The notes: a model not told the origin generated them from the sequence alone. Counted from the stretch's first letter, positions 1 to 13,400 are shown. The stretch is DNA of 64,000 nt from Siphonodentalium dalli (GCA_032622095.1 CP136061.1:91241845-91305844); one strand, 5' to 3'. Numbers and translations are program-made.

Positions 1-2009
1 TTTCCAACTGATACCATTTCAGGTCAAAATGTTCACGATACTAGAAAGATATGCTGCTGTTGGTCTAAAGACAACATATTCCCCACTAATTACTGGTTGT
101 CACATATAAAACAATTCGAACAATTTCAACCTGTATAATTATGTTGTATAAAATGTCCAACTTCTAATGTTGTGTCAGGTATGCAATTTCCCATTGTTGA
201 CAATATTGATTAAAGTAGACACCACTGTCCCTGTTATAAGTTCATGGCTGTTTGGAAAATATTTTTGTTAGTTTCAAACAGAAACGCTCTTTATCAATAG
301 TGTTCCAATGACATCACAATACGTTTACGGTTGTTTGTTAGTTGCAGCATTTTCATTTGATAACGATCTATTTATGCTGGGGTTCGAACCTGCGCCCGCA
401 TCATCTAGCCCAGACGCTAGACGGATATGCAGATGCAAGAACTGTAAAACATCGGGGAAGAAATTCTTACATACAAATTAATGTCAATTGGCAGCATTTA
501 AATTGTACATACATTAATTTATTTATACTTACATATATAATACAAATTAGAATCGAAACATTCACTTTCATTCAATGCACTGATGTTCCTTTATCTGTCA
601 TACATACCATATAGTTCGCGGTCGATATGAGTGCGCACATGTGAGTTAATGGGTGTTTTAACTGGTTTGCCATCCCGGAAGTTTTGCAGCAGTATAGTAT
701 ACCACTGTCAACAACTTTCATGGATCCATAGTTTCATATATGAATCGTGATGTACTTGCCCTGATTAAATTATATGATATACGAAAAAATGTTGACCTCG
801 GAATTTGTTCGTTTTACGCTTGCACACTGGGACGTCATGCGAACACTATATATCGATGGTCATATATTATTATGGATGTTCAGCTTTGGGGGTATACCGT
901 GTGTGATGTCCACCAGCAAGATATATGTTATTGCACGAGAGGGCAATCAGAACAACAGTCAATGTTAAATACAATACATTGTAATAGTAACACTGAACAC
1001 CTTCTCAAAAGACTAAACATTATGAAAGTATGTGATATATATATGCCAAACGTCAGTATCCATGTGTCCGTGTATGCCTAGGGCAATAATAGAGCCATGA
1101 TCTATGTATCTAACGTCAGTAGCCGTATGCCATCTATTAACGAAATCAAGACATTGCCATACTTGGTATCTATAAGTGTGTTGACTGCTATATCTTAGCA
1201 CAAAACTATCCCGAATTCTTGTGATTTTTTATTTCTTTGGCACAAACAGCATATTGTCATATGTGGTATACATCTCCGCAGTTGTCCAGTGGGGGGGGGG
1301 GGGTAAACAATTTGCAGTAAGGTATGTCGGGGTGGGTGGCTGGCCCGAGTGGCAAAAAACGCGTTTTTTATAACCTCACGCAATTATTTTACTAAAGACA
1401 TTTTGCGCCCTTATTTGACATGTGTAACAGTTTAAAGCATTATAAGAATTATAACATTTAACATTTAATTGACATTGATGATCTTCATAATTTCTAGAGT
1501 ATATATATATATGGTGTACAAGGTTACTTCCTGAATGGCGCTGTCAACATGTTTCCTAATTATTTGTTGAATATTTTGTATGAGCATTGGCCGAATTCGA
1601 AACCCCATTCAAACTATCAAACTAGCGCAGCAAACACAGTCGGTAAATACATCTTTAGTTATTGAATACAGTGGCGATAATGTTTTGGGAGAGTGATTCA
1701 CTGAGACCCACTCAACCTCGAAATCGACATACGACATATTAAATATACGTGTGTTGCTTATCGCACACTCTTTACATATCCCATTCCGACCTCTAAATTA
1801 GTTTACAATTTGTTGTCTGGGGTCCGTATAAGACAGGGCCTGTACGAGCCAGGGTCCGTGAAATTCGGTGGAGAGAGAGATAATTTTATTTGTATGTAAT
1901 ACGTGGTGTTGCGATAGCTAATTTGCCAATTAGCAGCGCTTTCATTGAGCATATCCTCTGAGAGTGGTATTTGGGATATGAAAACAAAGATTACTAATAC
2001 ACTTGTCTC
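1..2009. other. No gene found
   Basis: AT-rich DNA with scattered short ORFs lacking domains, a 13-G run at 1291-1303 and, at 372-440, a possible tRNA-like segment. Confidence 0.6.
372..440 (-). mobile_element. Possible tRNA-like (SINE) segment
   Basis: The minus strand has GGCGCAGGTTCGAACCCCAG, a perfect B box, preceded by a stem-like TCTAGCGTCTGGGCTAGA. No convincing A box or acceptor stem was found. The call rests on the B box only. Confidence 0.3.
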
Positions 2010-2112
2010 TACGCTAATATTCTCTATACGCTAATATATTAGCATAGCGGGTTGACATAAAATAGGAGTTACGCTAATATTTTAGCGTATCGCTAATATT
2101 TTAGCGTATCGG
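2010..2112 (+). repeat. Cluster of short palindromes TACGCTAATATTTTAGCGTA
   Basis: Two adjacent copies of CGCTAATATTTTAGCG (2072-2088, 2091-2107), each self-complementary, are preceded by variants at 2011 and 2028. Confidence 0.8.
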
Positions 2113-2162
2113 GTTCACATGGTTAACACTTGGACATAACAAGTAAAGAGCCTCGATACGGC

Positions 2163-2640
2163 ATGACGCAGACAATCTGGAACAATGATGAACTGTTGAT
2201 GACTACTCAATGATAGACGTCGCTGAGTGGAAGGACAAAGGCATAATATTCATAAATGATATGTTCACCGAAGACAATAAGCTACATTCCATCGGAACTC
2301 TTAGAACTAAGAACAACATCACCACAAACGTTATCACTTTACACGGCTTAAACAGACAAATTAAACGGTTATTTAAACGGACCGATCAAACTATCGTCAG
2401 GCTTCAAAATCCAATCATTCCTGAAAATTTAGTATCACTACTTCACAATGAGCTAGGTTGCATAATTTTTTACTACGAATTCATAAAAGCGACTAAAATA
2501 GGACAATCATCGTCGCAAATGAAATTGGAAAATGAATTAAGGTGTTCCCTTCACTGGAAACATATATTTTCATCACCCTTCAAACTATTAGTCGACACAA
2601 AACTACGCTGGTCTCAATACCGACTGCTGAATATATCCAC
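2163..2640 (+). pseudogene. LINE ORF2 C-terminal fragment, same family as the 10.5-14 kb element
   Basis: The reading TQTIWNNDELL, then after a 1-nt shift AEWKDKGIIFINDMF and later LRWSQYRLLN, aligns with ATQTVWNHDEL, SEWKENGILFINDL and LQWFQYRIN of the larger element. The 145-residue open frame ends at 2647. Residues upstream (reverse transcriptase) and the zinc cluster are absent. It is an old or recombined fragment with no expected function. Confidence 0.75.
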
Positions 2641-2644
2641 GGTG

Positions 2645-2684
2645 TAATACACCGACTGAGTCACCAGAGCCCCACCCTATAAGT
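2645..2684 (-). mobile_element. tRNA-like head fragment of a SINE
   Basis: On the minus strand this reads GGTGGGGCTCTGGTGACTCA then GTCGGTGTATT. It matches the A-box head of the SINE at 15060-15300. Only the first 40 bp or so are recognisable. It directly adjoins the LINE fragment end. Confidence 0.5.
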
Positions 2685-2689
2685 ATGTA

Positions 2690-3716
2690 GTAACTACAGA
2701 GCATAACTTACGTGAAATTGTAACGTGATGTAGTACGTTAAGGTGAAAGGGTTTAATTCCTAAGTTATGAAGTTAATTTATCGCATGATTTCCGACTTCC
2801 AAGGGCAAGATACATAATAATTGTTTTGTTATCAGGTGACATGACGAATTACATGTGTTATTGTAGTTACCCTCACGTGGACCTATTGGATTGAATAGTT
2901 TTAATGTAGGTACCTCCTTTTGTTTGTCATGTTCACGCTCTGTTATCTCAATTTCAAACGAATTGTCGTGCAACGCAGCAGCTACCGGGTAGACTTTAAA
3001 AGAGAACAACAAATTATATCCTTACAATGTAACAACGAAACGATGCAGGTTATTGACGTGTGAATAAATGCCTTCAAACGATAAATACCAATGCGTGGAT
3101 GGACGTTTTGCTTTGACGAAACTCCAGTCTTTATATGTGCCAAGAAAATGTCAATGGACCCAAATACTGAGGCACTCACTTTGGCGCGAACTGTGAGATT
3201 TAACCAAAATCTGCTCTAAAGCAATAACATAACGAGTAAATCATGCAAAGATTAGCTATGGTACTCCCATAATCCTATGTAAAGAAATAACATAATCATA
3301 GCCACCTCTAATTTGTCTGACTCAAGTAACTCAATGTCTTCATGAGCAACGAGAAACTCCCGATCCGAAATGTCATAACACCCAATACGAGCCAGACATC
3401 GTGACGGTAACAACAGTGACGAAAATATCCTGCTGGAATCTATCGAATGAACATCATTAATCACGTTCATAACACAGGTCTCCTACACAAAATTGGTCAT
3501 AGCACCCAAAGTACCAATAGGTTATATATTTATGTATTAATTATTTAGTGTCGAGATCAACTTTGTATCAGGGACCTGTGGTTCATAATATGACGATATT
3601 GTTTGTGTGTAATATACGATTGAACGTGTTGGTAGAAGCGGCGAATTAGGTCAATGGTCGCCTATTTGGATGTGGTTTATCTTCATGTTGTCGCATGCCT
3701 ATACATCGTAGCTACA
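2690..3716. other. No gene found
   Basis: Several 60-80 codon minus frames overlap here without domains or splice logic. Confidence 0.6.
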
Positions 3717-4560
3717 TTTGTCGTTGAAATCGTCAGAGCCCGGTCTGTCTATTTGGGTGCACCTTGGACACAATTAGGATAAACACGGCCAAGTGTTAAT
3801 CCAATATTACCATGTCACTCAACGAATGTTAGCACACAAATCAGAATTAGAGTGTTGGATGCCCACGTCTATAATGATATATCGCCAATAACCAATAGAA
3901 CTTCATAATCCTTCATAATGTCGCGTGCAATTATGTTGGTTTCCGAGCGTGCCTAGTATTGCTCTGTTTATACACAAACGAATCCTGTTTTGAGATTGCC
4001 ATCATGTTTTGGTAAGTAAATATATATTGATGCACAATTTCGCATATTGTCTTCTAAATTGTACATTTTTTCGTAATAATTGAGTTTGAAGTGACGCTTG
4101 GAGATATGTCATTGTATTATTCAGAGTGTCATGCAGCATGTGACTCAAGAAGAAATAGCCCACATAGCGCCAATCATCAAAAGCTTCTCAAATAAGTCCA
4201 CCTCACATTCGCACCCGGAGAAGAGAGAGTATTTATCAGAACTGGTGTTCAATATATTTTCTCCCATCCGTCTTCTTATATGAATGCCTTTGTCGTTGAA
4301 ATCATTAGAACTCAGACTGTCTATTGGACGCAACTTGAATACAAACTGGATCAGTGTTAGGGTGTTGCATACCCACGTCTATAATGATATATCTCCAATA
4401 GCCAATATAAATACCTATTCATGTCGCTTGCAATTTTGTTGGATTTCCAGCACACCTAATCAGAAACACTATGTATGACCATTGCTCCTTCTAAATACCA
4501 ATCAAGCATATATTGAGAATGCAATCATGTTTTGGAAAGTAAATATATGTTAGTGTAAAC
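3717..4560 (+). repeat. Direct duplication, about 570 bp apart (copies 3717-4030 and 4289-4560)
   Basis: Both copies contain TTTGTCGTTGAAATC, CCCACGTCTATAATGATATA, TGTCGC(G/T)TGCAATT, and ATCATGTTTTGG with AAGTAAATATAT. They are clearly diverged, so the duplication is old. The 260 bp between them are unique. Confidence 0.8.
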
Positions 4561-5129
4561 ATATTTTATTTCCAAATTCAAACAAACAACATAATATACA
4601 GATGAAACTTATATGCAAAATAGAAATATTAATATATGGACAACGAGGATCAGACAACAAGCTCGAGGGGTTATATAACTTATATATGAAGTCTTCTCCT
4701 CTTTGTTTACATGCCCCGTCCCCAATAAGTGATGGAGGGGTATAGTTCAGACGGGAAGTATTGGGAATAATGGTTTTCTGAGAAATTGGGATATGTAACT
4801 GGATTTGATTTAGTCATGGAAAAAAGGAAGAAGATTGTGTCAGGGATAGCAGGCGGCAAAGAGAGAGAGAGAGGGGAGAGAGAGAATAATATTATCCCAA
4901 GCTGTTTCAATCCTATTAATATTAGTATTTTATACAGTGAAACAAACAATCCCTAAACACCAAATCTAACCCCAACATAATGTTTAGCATGTTACCTGGT
5001 GTTACTGTTTTAAAATCCAGTGTTAAAACCAGGTGAATTACAGTGTAAAATATTATCGTATGTATATATTGTGTAGCAATTTAGTTATGTGTGGCTAATT
5101 GCAGATACAGAGCCAGTAAACTGTTAGCA
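4561..5129. other. No gene found; (GA)n at 4858-4889
   Basis: Unique AT-rich sequence with one GA microsatellite. Confidence 0.6.
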
Positions 5130-5455
5130 TGCTAGAAACTATGGTTTGATGTCTGGACTGATGAGGTGGCACTATAATGCCCAATTAGTGTCTCTGGTCT
5201 GGACCACCCTAATAAACACGGTGTTCAAGTCGGGACTCTGGTCTCGCGAAACACCCTGGTCGCGCGCTGGGATCGGCGATTATAATTCAATCAACAACAA
5301 TCAATCTATGGACAAAAGCGTCGAGATTGTTGTGTTGGTGTCACATGGACGCGGCTTATCTCAATATTGTATAGAGGTTCTTGTATGTCGTTAGACAGGG
5401 ACCACAGGACAGCGGTTGATGCTGATTTGTCAGCCCCTGATTTGGTCACAATGTT
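5130..5455 (+). repeat. Dispersed repeat R2, copy 1
   Basis: It matches the reverse complement of 54880-55215: CTGGACCACCCTAATAAACA, TGGTCTCGCGAAAC, CCTGGTCGCGCGCTGGGATC, CAATCTATGGACAAAAGCGT, and CAGGGACCAC. An 82-codon ORF inside is repeat-derived. Confidence 0.75.
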
Positions 5456-5675
5456 AAACATCTGGAAAGTTCATGCCTGTGAGTTGGAATGTTCAGAACG
5501 ACCATGAACATGCATACACTGTTGAAAAAGAGGCACAGGAACCAAGCTGAAGAACCAGTAGTTGGTTCTTCGTGCTTCAAACAGTTGTAGAACCAAAATT
5601 ACCTACAATTACTGCTGTTTTCATTCTTGAGAATTGAACCAAAAGTTGACAGACGGATCAGTTACAACTAAACTT

Positions 5676-6048
5676 CAATCATCGTCGCGTTTTCGTCGTC
5701 ATTATCATCGTCGTCATCGTAATCATCGTAGGCATCTCGATCGCCATCACAATCGTCGTCTACAACGCCGTCGTCATCATAGCTGTCGTCAATGTAGTAA
5801 TCACCAATATTAACATTACAATCTCTATCTTCGTCGTAGTTACCGTCATCATCGTCGTCGTATAGTTATTATCATCATCGCTGTCGTCTTCGTCGTAGTC
5901 ATCATCATCATCTCATCATCGATGTTGTCGTCGTAGTAATCATACTCGATGTTCGTTGTCATCATTATCGTTGTAGTTCTTGTCGTCATAATAATCGTCG
6001 TCACCATAATCATCTTCGTCGTTATCGTCATAATCATCTCCGCTATTG
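5676..6048 (+). repeat. Imperfect trinucleotide (TCG/TCA)n tract
   Basis: About 370 bp of interspersed TCG, TCA and TAG triplets, with every short ORF low-complexity. No coding call is made. Confidence 0.9.
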
Positions 6049-6129
6049 GCAGCATGCCCGCATAATCCTAATTAGCATATGCACTAGTATACAGGGAGTG
6101 GATGTGTTATCATTGATGTAGGTACGAGT

Positions 6130-6660
6130 CTACAACGGGTATCTGAATTGTCGTGGACGATGTGTATTATGTAAGGGATGGGTGGCTGCATGCATGCCGT
6201 GTGTGATATTTGGTATATGCCCATTGGTAATATGTATATGTATACATGGAGTGACTATATGGCCATGGGTTGGGTGTATGAATATACCTTGATTGGCAAT
6301 ATTATAATGGGTGAGGCGAATAGGCATACATGGTGTGACTCATGTGGGTGCATGTAGGATCATGAATGACGTGAATATGCATTTTGGGAGTGACTGATCA
6401 CTAATGTGGCGGATAGATGTAGATATTCATTAAATGGCCATATGTGGAGTGTATGACTGTACCTAATGTACCTGTATGGTGACTCGTGCCTGCACGGTCA
6501 TGTGTGGGTGATATATATACCACAATGTGGATGTATGGTCATGGGTGAGGTGCATGGTATACATAGAGTTGTTGTATTGTCATGTGTGTGGTGTTTGTGT
6601 ATATATGGAGTGTCTGTATGGTCATGGGCGGGTTGTTCATGTATACTTTGGTGGCTGTCG
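6130..6660 (+). repeat. Degenerate GT-rich minisatellite
   Basis: Recurring TGTATGGTCATGGGTG and TATACATGGAGTG words at irregular 50-70 bp spacing indicate a decayed tandem array. Confidence 0.6.
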
Positions 6661-8325
6661 TTTTCCACAATAAATCAAGGATATGTTAATCGATAGTGAG
6701 GTAATAATAGGGATTTCTCAGTCTTTGATTTCCTGACAACATTTGAATCCGGCGAGACGATATAGCCCGCGTGTTGTGGCATCTGCAGTTTCCGACAATA
6801 GTTGTCATGGGGGAAAAGACAATTCCAAACTACCATTAGATTTTATTACAGCATATGTTGATGTTTATTTTGTGAGGACAAAGCACCATTTTCGTTGTTT
6901 TTGGTTGTGATAGGAGTATCCGTTTGTTGTATCTTCAGCAAAAATACCGTTACTTAATTATTAGGGCATAACGAACGAAGATGTGGTGGCTTTTTCTTTC
7001 GATAGACTGACATAAATAGATGTGATGAAAACAATGGAACATTTCCAAACAGTATATACATATTGTCATTATTTTCGGCAAAATATCGATTTTTAATATT
7101 TTATAAAATTATTTGCTATTTAGTTTTGAATATTGACACAGTTGTTGGGACGTATAATCAAATTGCTCCATAACAAAACCACGTCCACATTATACACTCC
7201 AAGATAATTATCTGGTATGACCAAATTACTTACCCTCACCCGATCAAAATCTCTACCAAAAGACAATTGGCATTTTGACATTCTATCCGTGCATCAGAAT
7301 TTTCTATTTCTACCCCATTATACTTGTTCAAAAAACTGCCTTGGCCATTGCTCTTTACAAAACAATAGGAGTATAACTACAGAAAATGTCATTCAGACCT
7401 TATAAAAAAACTGCCTTGGCCATTACTCCTTACAAAACAATAGAATAACTACATACAATGACATTAAGACCATGTCAACCCTCATAATACTGGCTTTTTC
7501 ACACTCTTCGCAAAATAAAAAAAAAATATTAAATGTAAATTCGCGGAAAATACAACTGCATGTAACGCTATGCCCAGAATTAGGGAATTAGCTACCCCTG
7601 CCCCAATAAAATGTACAAGTTAGACAAAGATTATAAAAACATAAAAAGTGCCATAATATGCTACACTTCTCAGATGGCAAACATGATTTAAAAGATGCGG
7701 AATTTCATGCTCTATAATGATAATTGTGTCTTCAAAATTTCGGAGAGGGGGGTCCATATGTTGGCTCAGGGTCTAAACGGTAAACAGAATCGTGTTGGTT
7801 TATACGGATTTATATCGTTTTCCTAGCATGTTTTTCTCGTATACCGGTCATGGTATAACAAAATATCCCCATTGTAGAGGGCTCGTGGTTAAAACAAAAT
7901 TTGTAAGTTTGATTCACCCAGACACAGTGGGAATATTCTATATAATATATGCCACATATAGTTAGAGTGATACGGTAATAGCTCAGGATACTAGACACGT
8001 CTTTTGTCATCGTTTTCATAAATCCTATACACATGTGAAGGACGTCACACAAATGCAACACATTGTGTACATTTTTAGTAATTATACGCCCCTTAATTAA
8101 GTGCTGTGATATTATTTCGGTCAATAATACTCTGTCGCCGAAATAACGCTCTGTCTGCAAATTTATTGACAACACATAGTATTGTCAAATGCGTAATACA
8201 CGAACTGCAATAGTATGTGGTTTGCAACACACGAATGAGTTCGAGGGAATTTTATACGTTGGTTTCTGCGGTACGAAGTCTGCATATGGTTTGTTTGGTT
8301 CGTTAGGTTTTACGCCGATTAATCG
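6661..8325. other. No gene found
   Basis: Apart from the 74-bp duplication at 7331-7472, nothing is recognised. The 121-codon minus frame at 7810-8175 has no domain. Confidence 0.55.
7331..7472 (+). repeat. Two-copy tandem duplication, about 74 bp
   Basis: AAAAACTGCCTTGGCCATT and ACAAAACAATAG appear in both halves (7331-7400 and 7405-7472). Confidence 0.8.
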
Positions 8326-8328
8326 TTA

Positions 8329-9830
8329 AGGCCCGTTCCAAACGACGGATTTTTGTCGACTCGAATCTGATACCAGACCCACAATTGTATTAAATGCGTC
8401 TAAAATGCGACGTTTGAAACAATTAGATCCGTGTCAGACGCACCACAGACGAATCTCCGTCCAATTTTGTAGAATCTTCGTCGGTGATGCGTCTGAAATC
8501 CGTCTTGGTTTCAAATGACGGATTTTTGTCGACTCGAATCTAATACATGTGACGAGAAGAGCCGAAAGTTTCCGAATAACGAATGCAAATGCTATGATAA
8601 TGGTATAATAATGAGGGAGTTCCCCTTATCTGCGGAAATACCCACATGACGCACGCTCTCTTTGTTATAAAGAAAGATATATATATAAGAATTGCTTAGG
8701 TAACATTGTGAAAATTTTAATTATTATGGCAGTTTGATTTCTCAACGAACGGCATGTCACTGACTCACATCTTTTAATGGATATATTATCAATGATTTAT
8801 AATAATTCATATATACCGGTATAAGGGATATGGGTTGTAGCAACTGATTTATAATAATTCATATAGACAGATATTCCTTATTGTAAGGGATAGGGGTGGT
8901 ATAGTCTCTGATGTATAATAATTAATATATACCGGTATTACTTATTATAAGGGGTAGGGGTGGTACCACTGATTAATAATAATTCACATATACCGGCATT
9001 ACTTGTTATGAGGGGTATATGGGTGGTAACCTCTTATTTATAATATTCCGGTATTACTTATTATAAGGGGCAGAGTGGTATCCTATGATTTATAATAATT
9101 GATATATACCAGTATTACTTATTATGAGGGGTAGGGATAGTAGCCTATGATTTATAATATTCATAGAGAAACGGTATTCCTTATTATAAAGAATATAGGA
9201 TGGTAGCCTATGATTTATAATAATTAATATATTCCGGTATTCCTTATTATAAGGGGCAGAGTGGTAGCCTCAGATTTATAATAATTTATATAAACCGGTA
9301 TTACCTATTATGAGGGTTATGGATAGTAGCCTATGAATTATAGTAATTCATATATACCGGTATTCCTTATTATAAAGGATATAGGGTGGTAGCCTATGAT
9401 TTATAATAATGAATATATTCCGGTAATCCTTATTATAAGTGGTAGGGGGTGGTAGTCTCTGATTTATAATAATTCTTGTATACTGGTATTTACATGCATG
9501 GTATACACATATATAGATGGCAATTGGTTGCACGATATAACATTTATTTGTAGCGCCTATAATCGTATAGTATATACCTGCATGCACTATATACATCTTC
9601 ATATATATGGGCACATATATTCGCGCTGCAGTCGCGCATATATATATATATATATATATATACATAATTTATACTGTATTTTAGTATGTATATGTATAAC
9701 ATATACAGTATATATAGGCCTCTATATCTACGCATGACCAATTTTTGACGGTAACCGGGAATCCACCTTTAAATAAATCGACCGATGTATTAGATTCGAG
9801 TCGACAAAAATCCGTCGTTTGGAACGGGCC
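8329..9830. mobile_element. 1.5-kb non-autonomous TIR element (PIF/Harbinger-like) carrying a minisatellite
   Basis: The left end AGGCCCGTTCCAAACGACGG and the following 25 bp recur in reverse complement at the right end with one mismatch over about 45 bp. TTA flanks both sides (8326-8328 and 9831-9833). TWA targets and GGCCCGTT-type termini are characteristic of PIF/Harbinger. A second copy of the inner TIR portion (ACGGATTTTTGTCGACTCGA) lies at about 8519-8545, so the left end is duplicated or nested. No transposase frame is present. Confidence 0.8.
8786..9490 (+). repeat. 62-bp minisatellite (about 12 copies) inside the TIR element
   Basis: The unit contains GATTTATAATAATTCATATA, then TACCGGTATT, then CTTATTATAAGGGGTAGGGG, then TGGTAGCCTAT. 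Copies differ by substitutions and small indels and the spacing is 52-66 bp. It ends just before a T/A-rich dinucleotide tract at 9636-9662. Confidence 0.85.
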
Positions 9831-9833
9831 TTA

Positions 9834-10247
9834 GGCACATCAGGTCGAGAACGGACGGAATCGAAGAAACACGATGTGTGGAAAGACAATGAAAGAGAAT
9901 ATACACATGTATAGCTATCTGCGAGTAAAAGACAAAGACATGCGAAATATCTTGTGTCGAGAATACAATATAACATATTATTTTCCACATTATGTTAAAA
10001 TGCAAGTTCATTTATATTTTACAGAAAAGATAAAATACATCTCGATTTGTAAAGAAAAAAACTGTTTTACAATTCTTGAATATGGCATGCATATTGAGGT
10101 TTGGGAAAATATTTCCCTTTGCGTTAGTATATTTCATACTTTTATTTGAATAAAATATGTTTCAAACTCAATAGGGGGTTACCCTGACATTGAAATCTTG
10201 GTGCTCATCATTTGTTAGCAAAATATTGTGATTGAGCAATGAACATC
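9834..10247. other. No gene found
   Basis: AT-rich sequence between the TIR element and the LINE. Overlapping short frames are without features. Confidence 0.55.
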
Positions 10248-10469
10248 TTACAACGGGTTAAAACAACACCCTCTCGTAAATTGTTGAACAGAAGAAATAG
10301 GACCAACCGAATGTTTATTCTCAGATAGATTATCCCATATATGTGTTATTCTTGCTTCAAAATTCGTTTTGTATGCTTTTAAATATCCATGTAATTTATA
10401 GTCTCCGATATGATAAAACAAAAATGCCTCTATCCGTGCCCGGTATTTATATAGCGTTAATTCGACCAA
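10248..10469 (-). other. Unrecognised 73-codon frame just 3' of LINE ORF2
   Basis: The frame contains KYRARIEAFLFYHIGDYKLH and ARITHIWDNLSENKH. It may be a LINE 3' UTR or part of the target. It resembles nothing I can name. Confidence 0.2.
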
Positions 10470-10497
10470 CCATCAACAAGTGAAAAAACGAACATAA

Positions 10498-13400
10498 TCA
10501 CAAATAGTTATTTGTCCTCAAAGTACTTGACAGGGCAAGGTATATCTCACACCATTCAAATTCGAAGTCGTTGAGGATATCTCTCTTTAGTGCTATATAT
10601 TTCTCTAACCGGTATCTCTCATCAAGTTCACGTAGAAATGATTTCAGGGATAAGGTATCGGGGTCAAATTTGGTTTTGTATATGTAATATTTAAGCAATG
10701 TCAGAAATAAATTTTTGACACTGAAATTTTGCTGGCGGGGAGGGCCGAAGATTATATTGCTACGAGTGATAGAGATGTCCAGCTTGTGTTCATCCAGCCA
10801 TTTTTGTGTGTCATTTATGAATAGTTTTACGGCAGAGCATTCATAGAATATGTGGGTAATGTTCTCAGGTAAATTACACCGGTTACAGTAATCGTCTACA
10901 GATATTTTCATAAGAAATAGCAACCTTTTGGTTCCCAAAATACGTGTATTTATCCGATATTGAAACCATTGTAATCTAGAATCTCGCAGACAATTGAATG
11001 GCGATGATAATATGAGACCATGAACTTGTGGTTGTATTAGGTCCCATATCTCTTTTCCATTTTGATACACACAGTGGGAATTGACCATTGTCTGAGATAA
11101 GGATAAAATTCCTTACATCCATGTTTACTTTTTGTTAGCAGGTGAATATTGTTTGGAATAAAGGGGGTCTCAGTGCTAGTGAGATCTTTTTTCGTCTGTT
11201 TTGATAAAATGCGGAGCTGCGTGTTGACACTTTGCAATGTCAAGAAAGTGGTGGGTATGTCAAATTTGGCGGTGAACCTTTCAAGTGTGTGCAGTTTATT
11301 TCCTGGTGTGATAAGATCGTTTATAAATAAGATGCCATTTTCCTTCCACTCGCTACTATTTATTGCGTCTTTATTCATTCGGAGTTCATCGTGGTTCCAA
11401 ACAGTCTGAGTCGCTAGGGGTGAGTTATCGTTTGGCATATTTTTCAAGCAACTCTTCCAAGCCATAAGAACGTCGCGCCAGAAAGGGTTCCCAGTATTTG
11501 ATAGAACAGTGTTGATGTATTTTGAGCCATAAGTCGCTAGTAAGGGATCTGAAATTTCTCGGGGTGTTATGTTCAACCATGGGGGTGACTTCGTGATACA
11601 TCTGCGCATCCAGGTTATTTTGAGAGCATCGTTGAAATGTTTTATATTAATCATTTTTAGTCCGCCATATTCATAACCCCTGCAAAGTTGTGTACGACTG
11701 ACCCTGTCGCGTTTATTGTTCCATACAAATTTGAATATAATTCTATTGATTTCGTCAAGGATATCTTGCTTTGGATTTGGGAGGGATTGGAGAAGGTGTA
11801 CAATATTTGGAATGAGAATAGACTTGATAATTGTTATTCTACCGATGGGTGAGATATGTCTATATTTCCATTTGTCTATTATCTTTTTCATGTTGTCGAT
11901 CTTGTCTCTGAAATTAATTTCTGGTATTTCGGACATATTGGTGCTGTATTTAATTCCGAGGGCTGTGAATGTATTCGAAACTTTAATTTTGAATTCTGAA
12001 GGAACTGATGTGTTCATTTTCTGAGAGCCCAACCAGACTATTTGACATTTGTCTAGATTAGCCTTCAGGCCCGACATAGTAGCAAATGATTCAAGCACGG
12101 ATAGAGATTCTCTGAGGCTGGCTTCGCTCCCATCTAGTACAAGTGTAGTGTCATCTGCATATTGGTTTATTTTGTACTCTGTCTCGTCGAGGGTAACACC
12201 TATTATTTTCTTATTTCCTCTTATCATTTCAGCGAATATCTCGGCGCATAAGAGAAAAATATACGGTGATAACGGGTCGCCTTGCCTACAGCCTCTGGCT
12301 GGCTTGAAAAAAGAAGACAAATTGCCATTAACTAAGACGGCTGATTGAATATCGTTGTAAAATGTTTTGATCCACCTTTTGATCGTTTCTCCATAATTAA
12401 ATTTTTCTAAGCATTGTTCGATGAAAGACCAGGAGACCGTATCAAATGCTTTCTCAAAATCAATAAGTAAAAGCATACCAGACATGTTCCGTTTGTCCGT
12501 TTCATATAACATATCATATATTATGTGTGTACTGTCACCGATGAAACGGCCCGGGATAAATCCTGACTGATCTACGTTTATAATGAAAGGGAGTGTTTTC
12601 TTCATGCGGTTAGCAATACAAGCGGATGCCAGTTTGTAGGAAACATTCAGTAGTGTAATTGGGCGCCAGTTCTTTAGGTATTTCCTGTCTTTGTCTTTTT
12701 TGGGGATCATGGTTATAACTCCTTGTTTTTGCATTATGGACAGTTCGCCTTTATGAAAACAATGATTCAATGATTCTAATACGTATGGACCTATTTCTGG
12801 CCAAAATAGTTTATAAAATTCGACCGTAAACCCATCGGGACCAGGTGATTTTCCGTTTTTCATGTTTCTAAGAGCTTCTGTTAGTTCTGAGAGAGATAAT
12901 TCTCCTTCAATAGACGATGTTTGGTTTGGGGTAAGCGGGGTAACTCTAATGTTATGTTGAATTTTTTTTGTATCGTGATTGGCCGACAAAGGCTTTTCGG
13001 TGTACAACTCTGTGTAAAAGTTTTTGGTACATTCAATAATGCCGGTGGGTTCAGAAATGTGTTGACCGCTATTGTCTATAACTTCTTTGATTGTTTTTGA
13101 AATGAAATTTCGTTTTTCCATGTTAAGGAAATATTTTGTTGGTTTCTCCCCCTCCTCCATATATTTAATTCTCGTTCGGACAAGGAGGCCGTTCATTTTA
13201 TCTTTCCGAATTTTTTCCAGTTCTGTGTCGATATCTCTAATTTTCCCCAATATATCGGTCGGATCTGTACTATCTGAATCGCGCAGTTGTTTTTCGGTTT
13301 CTGTTTTATTTAGAATCAGCCGTTTTTCATTACTTATTTGGTCCTTCTTAACGCGGGTGGAAAACTGAATGCTTTTGCCTCTGATATCTAACAACAATGC

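Noticed and set aside
5849-6055. Met/Thr-rich 68-codon ORF
   Set aside because: Product of the triplet tract, low complexity only.
8786-9490. CRISPR-like array
   Set aside because: The 62-bp units are tandem without unique spacers, and the context is eukaryotic.
9348-9741. Tyr/Ile-rich ORFs
   Set aside because: Arise from AT dinucleotide runs and the 62-bp repeat inside the TIR element.
11149-13368. Plus-strand ORFs of 86-102 codons
   Set aside because: Antisense shadows of LINE ORF2, which has clear RT motifs.
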